Assembly (NCBI RefSeq): GCF_014529535.1
Contig: NW_023504022.1
Coordinates: 7,677,132 to 7,741,131, forward strand
From: Bradysia coprophila
Taxonomy: Eukaryota > Arthropoda > Insecta > Diptera > Sciaridae
Reading direction: 5' to 3'
Length of the DNA: 64,000 nucleotides
Part shown: piece after piece, positions 35,321-53,575 of the stretch
Layout: each line of letters starts with the position of its first letter
Position numbering within the stretch: the first letter of the stretch is position 1
The notes under the pieces: model-generated
The model's input: the letters and a program-made list of their open reading frames with translations, nothing else
Told to the model about the DNA's origin: nothing
The model's database searches: none
Program-made: the position numbers and the translations under genes

Positions 35321-37471
35321 ATGAGTGTCAAAAAGTGCACCGTAAAGGGATGTGAACGAGGGGATATTGTGGCATTACAGCGGCAAATTCAAGTAATATC
35401 ATTGCCAAAATCAAAGAATCCACATCAACCATCGCATACGGAGACAATCATGTTTCACTACTTCTGTCAGGCTCATTTTGATGTAAGTTCAGCGTTTGAA
35501 TTTTCGTTGATTTTGATTTTAATTTGAATTTAACGTTCGTGTGTGTGTGTGTGGATTCGGTTGTGGATGTTTCACTAATCAAATCATTTCAATTTCCAGC
35601 GCAATGAGCTACGCAAAAAGAATGTTAGACTGTTACCAGCGACAGCTTTAACCAGCGATAATGACCCTAATTCTACCGTAGGAACAGAGGCCACCCAATC
35701 AAGACTGAATGAATTGTTACTGAATAGTATGGATGGTAATCCTGCATACTCGAACCGGAAACGAAAGGCTGGTGATTCAGAGAATCATGTTAATCAAGTG
35801 AAACCAGCAAGATTGATTAACAATGGGAAGTTGCACACACTGAATGGAGCACTTACAGCGAAAGACATTACGAATAACAAAGTTCGGAAGATCAATTCTG
35901 AAAACTGTGAACCCTCAACGACTACAGCTGAAGATAATGACTGTATCATTACCGAAGAGCCATCACCAACCGTCATTGATCTATCGGATGATGATGCTGA
36001 CGAATCGAATAAAATGATTGAGTTGATTTTGTGCGACGAAACAGAGCTCGAGTGTACGGACACGACTAAGGAATATTTGGTTGAAATATCCAATGATTGC
36101 GAGGATCAGGATGATGTTGAACCACTTGACATTAGTTTTGTATCGTTCAACGACCTGCCGAGTGAGTCAATAGATTTCATAGACATGGAAAACGAAGACA
36201 TAGTCGAGTGCGAAGATGACGAGACGAAGCAGTCATCAGACTCAACACCAACTGCACAGAAACGCTGTGGAAATGTTTGGAGCGCAGATGACAAGTCAAT
36301 TGATTTGACGGACGAACCAACAGTTGACGAGGAGGAAACGAATGTTGATATCGAGGGGTTTCGCAGTGCTGTTATTAGAGAAATCAGACGAAGATTAAAC
36401 AAAAGGTTTCCTGGAGTCATACAGACAGTTTCATGGAATGAAACCTCGCAACAATTCGAGGTTAGCTTATCGAAGACAGCAAAGTTCAAGGCGGACGACG
36501 GATTTCAAAACTTTTTACGCGAAGTCGTGAATCAGGCTATTCAGTGCAACGATCGTGCTAGTAAAGCGAAAGCAGCGGCTCGAACCGGTAAGCGGAAAGC
36601 AAATGGTCAGGTCAACAAAAATGTTATTCTAAACAAGGAGTACTCCGGAAAGAGTCAGCAAGAAATTCTGAAGCATTCGCAAAATTCAACGAGTGCGAAC
36701 ACACCACCTTCGACCAGCGTAACTGATCGAAGCACCAAGACATACAATCTGGACCAAATTATGAAAAAAACAGAGTCGTACCTAGGTCTCAGAGCGGAAA
36801 CACTTCGACAAATCGAGAATCTTTTGCCAGAACGTTTGCGACATCGCTCAATGCTCATTCTACTTCTACGAAAACTCAAATTGAACGAACCATTTTTCAT
36901 GCTATCCGATGTGCTGTGTTTGGACAATGAGCATTGTGTCAGAATTTTCAACGAATTTCTACCGCTACTTTCACGTACTCTCAAAGGACTTATTCAATGG
37001 CCAACGAACAGACGCGAACCACTGGCTATTGTGGATGTATTGGAAATTGAAGTCGAAAAACCAAAGTCGTTGGTTAAGCAAAATCTAACATTTTGTAGTC
37101 GTCGACAGCGACACATTACCAAATTCTTCATCTGCGTCACACCGACCGGTTACATCACCTACATATCTCCGCCTTTTCAAATCATCCGAGCGAACACATT
37201 TATGGTCGGCCTTCGAACGATACCGCTTTGTTCATCAGTACTTGCAAATCCGGACTTACTTGCATCGGTCACGTTAAGTAAGAAGTCACGAATCACCTCC
37301 TTGGGCGATTTTAATCATCATCAGACAGAAAGAAAGATTTTCCAACGAGTATGTGATCGTCTCCGTCGTTTCGCTTTAATCAGCGGGGTCTCACATCTAA
37401 AGAATGAAATTCTGTTGCATCATGCACTGTCAGTGGTCGCATGTTTATGTAATTTAGAACTGGAGCAATAA
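35321..37471 (+). CDS. THAP-like finger fused to degenerate Harbinger transposase (probably domesticated)
   Basis: Two exons, 35321-35482 and 35600-37471, joined in phase 0 (GTAAGT..CAG) give 677 residues. Cysteines 6, 11 and 49 with H52 form C-x4-C-x37-C-x2-H, the spacing of a THAP zinc finger, although its usual Trp and AVPTIF tail are absent. Residues about 120-310 are acidic and probably disordered. Residues about 448-518 (LNEPFFMLSDVLCLDNEHC, then GLIQWP) match the helix-turn-helix that precedes DDE_Tnp_4 domains of PIF/Harbinger transposases. VDVLEIEVEKP and ITKFFICVTPTGYITYIS match the first strands of that nuclease, and the last helices (CDRLRRFALISGV) match its end. The stretch with the second catalytic Asp is missing, so nuclease activity is unlikely. 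I infer a captured DNA-binding protein. AATAAA overlaps the stop codon (37467-37472). No TIRs flank the gene. Confidence 0.75.
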
Positions 37472-38223
37472 AACTGAACTAAATGAGAATGTGGTCGAAA
37501 TTTTTTGTATAATCTTGGAATCTGCAGGGCAATCTGTAGTTTGAAATTTGAAACGAATGGGCTGGCGACGGGAATATTTAGCCTAAATATTTTGGTTAGA
37601 CTTTTACTGGCTGATTAACGGAAGAAGAGTAGTCATTGGTTTCTATCTTAGATTCTTTTGCCGAGTGCTGCTGCTGCTGTGATTGGAAGAGGACTGAAGA
37701 TGTAGAATCTTTCCCTGGTGTCAGAATGTTACCGACATAGGTCTAGTACCGCTTCTGTCACGTCACATTACATCAGAAACTGTTGCCGTTTGTAGTATCA
37801 GGTGAATTCCTTATTTCTTTATTTAGTACCTACCGTTACTCTTCACGAATTACTTTCCACACTCGTTAAAGGTACTCATAAAGTTCACAGTCTTCTTCTC
37901 CGTTGATTTTGTGTTTTAATGACAGTCGCTACCATTGAAGTCAAGGCAGTCAGTGCAGTGCTATCACTTTAATGATACAGTTCACGGCATTCAGTTTAGT
38001 AATTTGTGTTGATTAAATGGATAGATTAATATCTAAGCCTCAAAATCACTTGTATCGTAGTTTTGCTGAGATTGGCAGAGGACTTTACTGAATACGAAAG
38101 TTTCCTCTGAAAGACTTTCTCAGCTTTAGATTATTTTCGAAAATTTCCAATAGGAAACCCACTTTGGCCAAGTTATTAGTCTCGACTCGAATGGAAAACA
38201 CATGAACATGACAAGTATCATAA
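37472..38223. other. No gene seen
   Basis: Unique-looking AT-rich DNA after the THAP/transposase-like gene. No ORF or repeat is recognised. Confidence 0.4.
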
Positions 38224-39425
38224 TAGGGTAAACGGATAGAGATTTTGGATCACTTATAACTAACTGGCCTCTAGTTAAATGTCACAAGACACAATATTTG
38301 TAATTCGAAAATTCGAACTTTGAATTTCTATTTTTTATCAGAAATTGTTGGCATTGCCCTCAAGACCAGTTACATTTAATTGATCTTCGCTCTCAGTTAA
38401 CACATGATAAGAGCTAGAATACCTAAGACCACTTTAACTTTACTTGAGCTATTCACTTGTCATTGAGCAGAATGTTCAGTGAGTGTGATTTTCGTATAAC
38501 TGGTCTCGGGGTTCGCCGTCAAGATCAGAGAAATCGATAACAAATCGATTTTTTTTTGTAAACAGAGTCTGAATTTTTTTAGCTGGTACCGAGACCAGTT
38601 AAATTTAACTGGTTTTCACTCTTCTTTAACACTTCATAAGACTGACAAAAAAGAGTTGAAAAACTTACCTGCAGGTAACATTGTCTCCAGGTAATCTATT
38701 TTATCGACAGCTGTGTTTTTCATATGGGGAGATATAGCTGTGGCAGCTATTGTAGGTTACCTGGAGACATAGTTACCTGCAACAGGTAAGATTTTCAACT
38801 CTTTTTTGTCAGTGTCAGAAAGAAGGAAATATAATTTGGACCAGTTATTTTAACTCGCCTTGGGGAATATGTCAAACATTTATGTGAAAATATGAAATGA
38901 CAAGTACCCCAAGGTCAGTTATAATTAACTGGTGATCGGAACTCTCGGTCTGATCATAACAGTCTAATTCTTCTCAACCTTATATGACACATCCCTCAAA
39001 AAAGGTGAAATATTTCCGAATTACATTTCCTCCTCTCTACCTTGCATCTCCCTCTCTCTGAACTTTATAGAGTGTTCCAGTTCGTTATTCGAACAGCTTT
39101 CAAAAGGGATGCTGCGTTTCGCAGCTATCAAAATCAAAACAACAACGGACAAAGCTTTTTTTTAGTACTAGGCAGCTGCGTACCCGTGGCATCCATTTTT
39201 AAAAGCTTTTCGAAATTAGAACTTGAACAGAACACTTTATAGAAATGAAAATAAAAGTTCGAATTTTCGAAGTATGAATTTTGTATCTTGAATCTTGTGT
39301 ACCTTCTGTCTTTTGTTGGTTTTTTAAGGATTTTTTTGTGTCATTTTGACATTGTCCACGACCCGAGAACCTCTCGAGGCCAGTTAAGTTTAACTGAGCC
39401 GAAATATCTATCCGTTAACACTGTA
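38224..39425. mobile_element. Repeat block of TTAACTGG type with inverted ends
   Basis: The left end TAAACGGATAGAGATTT is mirrored by AAATATCTATCCGTTAACAC at the right. Internal copies of GACCAGTTAAATTTAACTGG and variants occur near 38262, 38370, 38500, 38593, 38920 and 39380. The 2225-2405 repeat is a short relative. No transposase ORF; a non-autonomous element is inferred. Confidence 0.5.
38641..38814. mobile_element. Nested MITE with ACTGACAAAAAAGAGTTGAA ends
   Basis: ACTGACAAAAAAGAGTTGAA at the left is mirrored by TTCAACTCTTTTTTGTCAGT at the right. Inner arms contain CAGGTAACATTGTCTCCAGG and its near-inverse. It lies inside the 38.2-39.4 kb repeat block. Confidence 0.8.
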
Positions 39426-40491
39426 TTGTTGTGCGCGATTGAAGTGGTTTGAGTGGTTTTCAATGTAAACTTTTTGATTTTTTAAATGCACTTTTTTATT
39501 TGAATTTTTTTTTTCAGTTCACGGAACACTTTTACGTTTTTTTTTCTCTTTGTTTCTATTAATAAATATTACAATTTTTCAATTTTTTTTCTGGTTTTTC
39601 TCTTTTTTTGCTCTTTTTTTAAGATTTAATAAGATTTTTTGTGTTGTCTCAGCAAATCCGTAAATTTGCTCAAAGTTGATGCCGTCATTTCTCGAAATTT
39701 GTAGGTTTTTGTTTTTCAAATGCAGAAGATTGAACCGTCATGAAAAGCGTTTTAAAATGACCATTTTGAGAGTGAATTCATTGTAATTTAATCTTTCGTT
39801 CTTCTATATTCTGATAAAAGCACAAGTGGTGTATGTGTGTGTTTGTATGTATGTGTGTGTGTGAATGTGATTGAGATTCGTGCGAGTCAAAGCGAAAAAA
39901 ACATATGACTGAAAACAGAAAAAGAGGAAGGTCCTCGGCAGAAAGGAAATATTCCAAAAACGAATAAAAAGAGATTTGTCCGAAGTAAAGCATTCAATCG
40001 ACATTAGTTATACTGATTCGTGGTTGAGTTGACACTTTGATTAATTGATTTTGTGTGTGAAATGAAACAAAACAAATTTTATTTTCATGGAAAAGTTCTG
40101 CGCTTTTACTCTTAAAAACTAAAAAAAAAATTAAATTTAAAAAATGTATCACTGCGCAATCATAGTGGCCATTTTAAATGTTCTTTTTTCTCTCTTTCGA
40201 AATTAGCAAAATTGCATCCGATGATGATGATAAGAACTTTTTACGCAAAACTAAACATCATTTCTTTGTTGTTGATTTTATTATTTTAAGGTTTTTCTTT
40301 TCTTAAAAAAATTTATTTAGTTTTGTGTTTTCTCAATTCTTTCTCTCTTCTCTATCTCTCTCTCTATCTCATATTTTTTCTCTGCTGTCCATTTGGATGA
40401 ACGAAATTTGTTGTTGTGGTTTTAATTAATTCATGGACTCGCATCGATTCAAATTTCGTTTTACCCAAAAAACACATATCATCATCATTGA
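39426..40491 (-). other. T-rich stretch, probable 3' UTR side of Not3
   Basis: On the minus strand this follows the Not3 stop codon. It has long T runs and CT microsatellite near 40340-40375 and (GT)n near 39830-39865. No coding region is seen. Plus-strand TTTATT words near 40277 and 40311 give candidate poly(A) signals. Confidence 0.4.
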
Positions 40492-46890
<6,399 letters not shown>

Positions 46891-48121
46891 AGCTATGTTA
46901 ACGTTTTGTTTAAATGCTCAGACATAGTCTAATTATCCAAATAGTTGTTAAAGTTATAATTAACACGTCCAAAATGGCAAAAAATAATTCAAATTTATGC
47001 TTTTTTGTGCTCAATTAAGATGGCGGAATACACTTCGAACACAATTTTTGACGACCAGTAGATTTTTTGTTTTCGTTAGGTTGAAATTCCATACACAAAC
47101 TGTCTAATACCGGTAATACCTTTCAGATCATTACCAACAATATCACAAATATACCAATGTACCGAAATGTTTTTGAACCGGTGGCGGATGGTACATTACA
47201 ATGCTATAATTAACACCAAATATGCTACTTCTTTTCCAATTAAATTAATTAAAATCTGATTTGGAACGAGTCTACGACGTGAAACTGTGGTTATCTACCG
47301 AAACCCCAGTCAAATAAATCGACACAAATTTTAAATGAAAATTTAACCGATTTTTGGGATACAAATGGAAATTCTGGGTCGCATAAGTTATTCTACTCGT
47401 TTTGAATTTTTATCAGAAATTTAATCAGAAATTAATTAATTTAATTGGAGTATAGTTGTAGAGTTTAACGTATTATCCGTAAGAGTATTATCCGGTAGAC
47501 CAGCTGGTAATCGGTCAAATTAATTGGTAATTTACGTGGTTACAGCCAGTGCATACACGAAAATTCAACTTGACCCAACAAAAAACCAAAATCTCCGTTC
47601 TATTCGTTTTATTGCAGTTCGTTCAGGAACGGACCACATCAAACGAAATGAAATATTACGACACGAATAGCAGTACCACTAAAATGCGATATTTCTCGAT
47701 TTTTAAATGAATGGCAAGTCTTTGCTTTTATTTAATAATTGCGTAGGTGATAATGTAACTGTATTAATGGCAAATGTTGGTTGTTTATTCAAAAAATTGT
47801 AATTAAATTGCACAAATGTGCTTATTGATATCTAATATTACTCCGCGGGTACGATCTCTCAAAAATTTTAATGAAACAATCTGCGTTTAATGACTTGACG
47901 TTCAGTGGCATTTCGTTTTTATGACATTAAACCTTTCCACCTGTATCGTTAATGTTTTTTTTAAATCTTAACCGAACTCAAACTAAATTCTATAAATTTC
48001 ATTTTTTAGTGAAGTTTGTTGTTAATATTGCTGTACATCGTAACACAGCCTAGATGGAATATACCACCCACCCAATTACATGATCTTACGATGAGAACTG
48101 ACTGATTTTTAAAAATTCCGT
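46891..48121. promoter_or_regulatory. Upstream region of Not3, shared with the divergent helicase gene
   Basis: Not3 (minus) and the helicase gene (plus, from 49857) are divergent, so this interval and the MITE cluster to 49.4 kb separate their promoters. No clear TATA or other core element can be assigned by eye. No coding sequence is seen. Confidence 0.35.
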
Positions 48122-48518
48122 GAAGGCTGTAAACTTTGGGGAGGTCGGGCAAAGCCATTTTATTAGATACGCTGGAACACAACACTTCGGATGATTTTAT
48201 ATGTAAAAAAATTCACCACATCATCACGACGACGAGAAGAATCACGGGAAGTGAATTTTTGTTTGAGATCCTCGATGAAATCCGCCATTTTTTGTCAACT
48301 GTGGTGTGTGACCCAATGAAAGCATACTTTATAGGTACGGTCTAATGTCAAAATTTGTATGGAGCAGCAGAGGAAATAGCGATCATTGAAAGGTGATTTT
48401 TTTTATACGAAATCGCTATTTCCTCCGGTTTGTATGGGCAGACCATACCTGGTTTGTACTTTTATTGGTATGACCCGCGTATCTGTATCTGCGTGAACTC
48501 CCCAAAGTGTACAGCCTT
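48122..48518. mobile_element. MITE with AAGGCTGTAAACTTTGGGGA ends, interrupted
   Basis: AAGGCTGTAAACTTTGGGGA at the left is mirrored by CTCCCCAAAGTGTACAGCCT at the right. A second MITE (48315-48468) interrupts it. The intact relative is 49215-49383. Confidence 0.75.
48315..48468. mobile_element. Nested MITE, same family as 34439-34560
   Basis: It starts AATGAAAGCATACTTTATAG and ends GTTTGTACTTTTATTGG. TGTGACCC and TATGACCC flank it (7 of 8 match). Internal arms CGCTATTTCCTCCGG and inverse are shared with the 34.4 kb copy. Confidence 0.75.
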
Positions 48519-48830
48519 GGTCTGAACGAGTCCTGGGAAAGTATCAAATTGACCGTGTGACGTGTTAACAGAATTTGAAAAAGGGAATTTGACTCTACCT
48601 CGTAACACACATGTCTTACTTACTTTTCTTGAAACAGACTAGTCCCATCCTTTTTTAACTTTTCTGATATTTGACCTCTACTTTTATGAAAAATTGGATG
48701 GTGAAGATGGTGAACCAAATTACATGTAGTAATGTCATAGCAGTGAAGTTAGTTCTCAAAGAAATAGAGCTGACGTTTGTAATTATATGATAAATTGTAC
48801 TAGAAATGTTATACAAAAGTCTACAGTTCA

Positions 48831-48980
48831 AATCTCGTTTTTATAATGAAACTTTACGTTCATTGCATTTTTACACATTTACTCGTTTCATCTCTTTCAG
48901 CTGTTTTGCTATTATTCTAACAATAGTGAAACAGCTTCAAGAGCGAAAAGAGATGAATGTATAAAATTGAGATTTGTAAT
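48831..48980. repeat. Imperfect palindrome
   Basis: CAAATCTCGTTTTTAT on the left is mirrored by ATAAAATTGAGATTTG on the right. Inner arms CATCTCTTTCAGCTGTTT and their near-inverse CAGCTTCAAGAGCGAAAAGA flank a short loop. Probably another MITE; the ends are not defined. Confidence 0.5.
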
Positions 48981-49214
48981 ACATTTGAATTTGAGCTCTA
49001 CAGTTCTCAAACAGCATTACTTTCACTGAAAACCTAAATACAAGACTGTAAATTTAGAGGAGGTCACACAAATCGCATAACCTCATCGATATGAAATATG
49101 AAAACCGATCTATGGAAGAAATCGTGTTCGTTTGGCCAGTGAAAATTCGTTTTTACAGTTACTTGGTACTTTGCCTGTCCTCTACAAATGGACTGAAAGT
49201 TTGCCGGTACGGCC

Positions 49215-49383
49215 CAAGGCTGTATACTTTGGGGAGGTCACGCAGATCGCCATTTCATTAGATACGCGGGAACACACCTTTTCCATACAAACAAATTCAC
49301 CAAAAGTGAATTGTTTGTATGAAACGTGGTGTGTAACCCGCGTATCTGCATCTGCGTGACCTGCCCAAAGTATACAGCCTTGG
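49215..49383. mobile_element. MITE with perfect 8 bp target duplication
   Basis: CAAGGCTGTATACTTTGGGG at the left is mirrored by CCCAAAGTATACAGCCTTGG at the right. GTACGGCC flanks both sides exactly (49207-49214; 49384-49391). The 169 bp element is almost fully palindromic. It is the best-preserved copy of the family at 48122. Confidence 0.85.
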
Positions 49384-49856
49384 GTACGGCCAAAGTATAT
49401 GTTTATATACTTTGGTTACGGCGTACTAGTTTACGCTGAAAACTACAGAAGCGCCATCCTTGTTGTCATAGCTAAATACGGTAGTTTAGTGAAGCTTTAC
49501 ACTGAAAACTACAAAAGCGTCACATTCAGCTAAAGAAAATTTGCTGACAAATAACGAAAACGTCAACAAGATCCATGCCACAACCATAACCATCGCGACA
49601 AAGAAAGGTGTCTTGTACTTTGGTTGTAGTTTAAATACAACAATGACTACACTTGAAACACCTCTTCGGCATTGACTTGCAAAAGAGACTCGCAAATTAG
49701 AAAATAGAAAGTTGACACGAAATTTGAGTTTGTCGAAGAGAAAAGTATTATTTTCATGAATGTCCGGCGTCAGTTCCGTAGAACCAGCACAATTTCACAA
49801 TAATCTTGGGCTGTGATTTACGCTCTGAGTTTCGAAATTTAAACCAGATTACGAAA
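49384..49856. promoter_or_regulatory. Immediate upstream region of the helicase gene
   Basis: A small palindrome around AAGTATATGTTTATATACTT lies at about 49393-49412. The rest is upstream or 5' UTR sequence for the gene starting at 49857. No promoter element can be assigned firmly. Confidence 0.3.
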
Positions 49857-52788
49857 ATGGGAAATATATTGTACAAAGCTGTCAGCGCGAGCGTAAGCTG
49901 GCTTTTTACGAAAAGTGAGATTGAATGTCGAATCGATCCAAAAACGAACGTTGTACAATCATCGATCGGTTACCCAGGTTACCCATCAACCAATTCACGA
50001 TCACGAACCGGTCACTATCGATCGTCAAAAGACAAATGTGTTACTCCAGTCAAATGTGTCCGTCCTGTGGAACGTGTTGTTAAACAAACTCCCGAATCTT
50101 ACACTGAATCGAAGGACAAATACACTGCATACCTTGAATCAAAGGACAAATACGCCGCATACATCGAATCGAAGGACAAATGCGCTGCATACCGCGATGT
50201 TACTCCAGTCGAATGTATCCGTACTGTGAAGCGTAGTGTTAAACAAACGCCTGAATCTTACCTTGACATGATGCCAATGATGACCCATCCAATGCCTAAC
50301 CGAATTTTAGAGATCGAACGCAATGACAACATCTCATCGCAATCCATCGAATGGATAAAGTAAAATACGGTTGACGTACAACGAAGGACCGTCAAAAATA
50401 AACTTTGCGATTTTGGTTTTCAGGTCGTGGCTCTTAAAAAAGACACAATTCAGAGGTTCCGAAAGCATTTACATCGAGGCATTCAGAATGATGATATTCT
50501 TCGAAGCGGCAGTTGAAGCAATCGAAATAGAAGCGCATAATTTTCCGGCCGTCCAACTACTTACTCTCGATCACAACGAATTCTATTTCAATATTTCGGT
50601 TAGTCGTTAAATCATCTGAAACCGTCAAACGATCAACATGCCTAACAATTTCCATTTTTAGACCGATTTCGATAAACTGACCGCTGCAATCGACGAGAAT
50701 CAGTTGAGCCGTTTCACATTGAAGTCAAGAAAAGCGCACGTTCCGTTGCAAGGAAGAATAACGAGACGAGCGGAGAACAAGATTTTCGTGAGAATATTCG
50801 CGCCACAGGATTGGCGCTGTGGTGTGAAATATGACATCCATTTCGAGGTCAATCAATTAAATTACCAGATCCAGCACAGTGCGTTGGATTTCATCGAAAT
50901 GCACCGACTGTTTCCCATTTTGATCAACAATCCGTTGTATCATCGTCAGAGTTCGGATGCGTCAGTTAACCAGGGTACTGATCGATTCACACGAACTGAC
51001 TTGAATCCTGAGCAGAGACAAGCAATCGAATTCATCATTGGCGGAAGTTACAATCCACTTCCTTATTTGCTGTACGGACCGCCCGGTAAGATTCTGCTGC
51101 ATTTGTTGCTGATGGGCCAATTTGCATTTTGAATCAATTTTTTAGGGACCGGCAAAACAAAGACCATTGTGGCTGCAATCGAGACCATCGTCCGGACGAC
51201 GTCAAAGAATATTTTAGTTTGTTCCCAGTCGAATGCGGCTTGCAATGAAATTACGGAACGTTTAACCGAAGTGTTGTCCGACACCGAAATGCTACGCATG
51301 TTTTCGGTGAACCATGATAAGAACGACATCAGCTCCACGATTGAGCCATTTTGCAATTTGTTCAACGGCAAGCTCAACTATCCGGAACTGAGTTACCTGT
51401 ACAAATATCGCGTACTAATTTGTACCCTCTCCGTGTCGGGATGTTTGGTCAGAGCTTACAAGTCGGATCCGAAACACTTCAGCTACGTTTTCATCGATGA
51501 ATGTGCAAGCGCATGCGAAACAATGACTCTGGTCCCTATTGCCGGTACGTCATCCAGTCATTTTTTCCCCTTTACTGCAACGAAAACCAATTTTTACTGT
51601 CCTTAGGCTTGTGCACAACCTTGAGTAAGGTTCATGCGAATATTGTCCTGATTGGAGACCCTAAGCAGCTGGACGCGGTTACCAGATCGGATTGGTCGAC
51701 TCAGTTGGGATTTAAAACGTCTTGGTTTGAGCGATTGTTCGACATGGCTCTGTACCAGCGACATCCGGACAGTGGTCAATTTAATGCGAATTATATCACC
51801 CAACTGACGCGGAATTATCGGTCGCATGCGGCAATATTGAGAATTCCAAATGAAATATTCTACGACAATTCGTTGGAAGCTGTTACTGAGCCACGTAAGA
51901 TAATCGAATGAAATTGTGATTGTCTCCTGATTCAACCAAAAGTTCTATCCATTTCTTATGTACAGGTTCCATCAATCTGGACGTGCACGGACGGTTAATT
52001 AAGAAGAATTTTCCGATAGTTTTCCAATCCGTTCACGGATACTGTAACAAGCCCGAAGACAGTACAAGGTCAGTTTGAATTGTGGATGATCGTAGATGTG
52101 AAATTTCCTTCATTTCGACGTGTTTTCAGTTCGTTTAACTCGGCTGAAGTGAACCATGTGATGGAATATGTCGATAAGCTGATGCAATCAGCAACGCACA
52201 CGTTAAATGAATGCGATATCGGAATTGTGTCGCCATACCGGCTTCAGTGCAACATAATTCGTAAACGATGCCAACGGAATGGCTACCGTCACATCCTTAT
52301 TGGATCGGCCGAACAGTTTCAAGGTCAAGAGCGAAAAGTGATGATCATATCAACCGTCCGGAGTGGCAGCGGAAAATTGGGAGATTTTGTGAAGAATCCG
52401 CAGGTGTGTGTCGTCATTTATATCGCGTTGAACGCAGGACAGGACTGGTATGGCTCAGGCAAAGCTGGAAAACGGATCAAAAAATTGATTTTTGAAATTG
52501 ACAAATTTTTAGCGACCCAAATATCCAGCAACAACGCCAGTATCGCCAGTCCACGCCTTTAAGTTCAAAATGTTTTCATTGACCGTACTAATTTTGGTCA
52601 CATTTTTCTTCCAGAGATTCAACGTGATGATTACAAGAGCGAAGAGCCTCTTGATTGTTGTCGGAAATCCGGATTTACTTTCGCAAGATGAAAATTGGTC
52701 GAAATTCATTAAGTTCTGTCTGCGGAGCGGGTGTTTCATTCAAGACAAACATAACTATTTTCAACTAAGAAACAATAACAGTCAATAG
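49857..52788 (+). CDS. MOV10/Armitage-like SF1 RNA helicase, short form
   Basis: Eight exons: 49857-50359, 50424-50598, 50662-51085, 51146-51544, 51607-51894, 51966-52068, 52130-52403, 52615-52788. All are GT..AG and in frame, giving 779 residues. Motif I is GPPGTGKT (365-372, split by an intron). Motif II is DECA (485-488) where relatives have DEAG. Then GDPKQLD (517), EQFQGQE (692) and RFNVMITRAK (723). The order matches Upf1-like helicases of the MOV10/MOV10L1/Armitage group, which act on single-stranded RNA in silencing and, for Armitage and MOV10L1, piRNA production. The hydrophobic start MGNILYKAVSASVSWLF resembles the MOV10L1/Armitage N-terminus. Residues 54-135 are internal repeats: ESKDKYxAYx three times (84-113), flanked by two copies of VTPVxCxRxVxR.VKQTPESY. 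The protein is several hundred residues shorter than Armitage, lacking most N-terminal beta domains. AATAAA lies at 52958. Confidence 0.85.
50104..50196 (+). repeat. 30 bp in-frame tandem repeat in the helicase N-terminus
   Basis: About three copies of a 30 bp unit starting GAATC(G/A)AAGGACAAAT encode the ten-residue repeat ESKDKYxAYx. A larger unit (GTTACTCCAGTC start) is present once on each side. Confidence 0.85.
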
Positions 52789-53575
52789 CTCGGAGAACCG
52801 TCAGAGAATCAACGATGACGTGGGCGATTTGCGCAATTTTTTCTTTGTATTTTAAACGTTCTTCAATGTTCATCGACTGAACTAGAAAAAATTAATTTGT
52901 ATTTAAACGATTGTTGAACAACCTTTTCGAATAATTGACTGTTCATACCATATTGCAAATAAATGCAAGCCATGAATGCTGTACGAAGCATTTCCATTAA
53001 AATTGGTTTTTTGTTGATGAATCACGAATCTGTGAAAAGTAATCAGGCAACGGGTTTCATATGTGGGAATACAGAAGATGTTTGGTTAGATAACGCAACG
53101 AACTTTACGGTAACTTAGAATATCAAATGAGTCAAGGAACAAATTCATGCTGAAATTTCACTTCCCCTCCGAATGTCCTGATTCAAGAGTTTAGGGTTTT
53201 TCACCAAAAATTCCATCGCAAACATATCAACCTGAATCGCGACCAGCAATATACATATTTAACCTCAGGGCTCCAGTCCTGCTGTCTTCGCTCGTGCCAC
53301 AACAAGCATCACTACCAAAAAAGCCGTCCAACAGCAACAAACAATATTTATTAATAAATGATTGCAGTGTAACCAGCTAATCTTTTCCTGACTTCATGAC
53401 CTCATGGCCTCTAAGTCCTGATAAAAAATGGCCTGTTGTTCGGTAACCGACATTTTCACTTTACCTGCGGTTCCTTCCATGTTTTTCATTTCCATTCCCA
53501 AAATTCTATATCTTAATGAACAGTGCAGCAATAAAGACCAAATGATAACGCACTGAAAAAAAAGTATTTTCGACA
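52789..53575. other. 3' UTR of helicase gene and intergenic DNA
   Basis: A poly(A) signal AATAAA is at 52958-52963. CATGCTGAAATTTCACTTCC near 53147 is a fragment of the MITE family seen at 22959. No gene seen. Confidence 0.45.

Noticed and set aside
39830-39870. GT-rich tract that might suggest a regulatory Z-DNA element
   Set aside because: It is a short imperfect microsatellite without supporting context.
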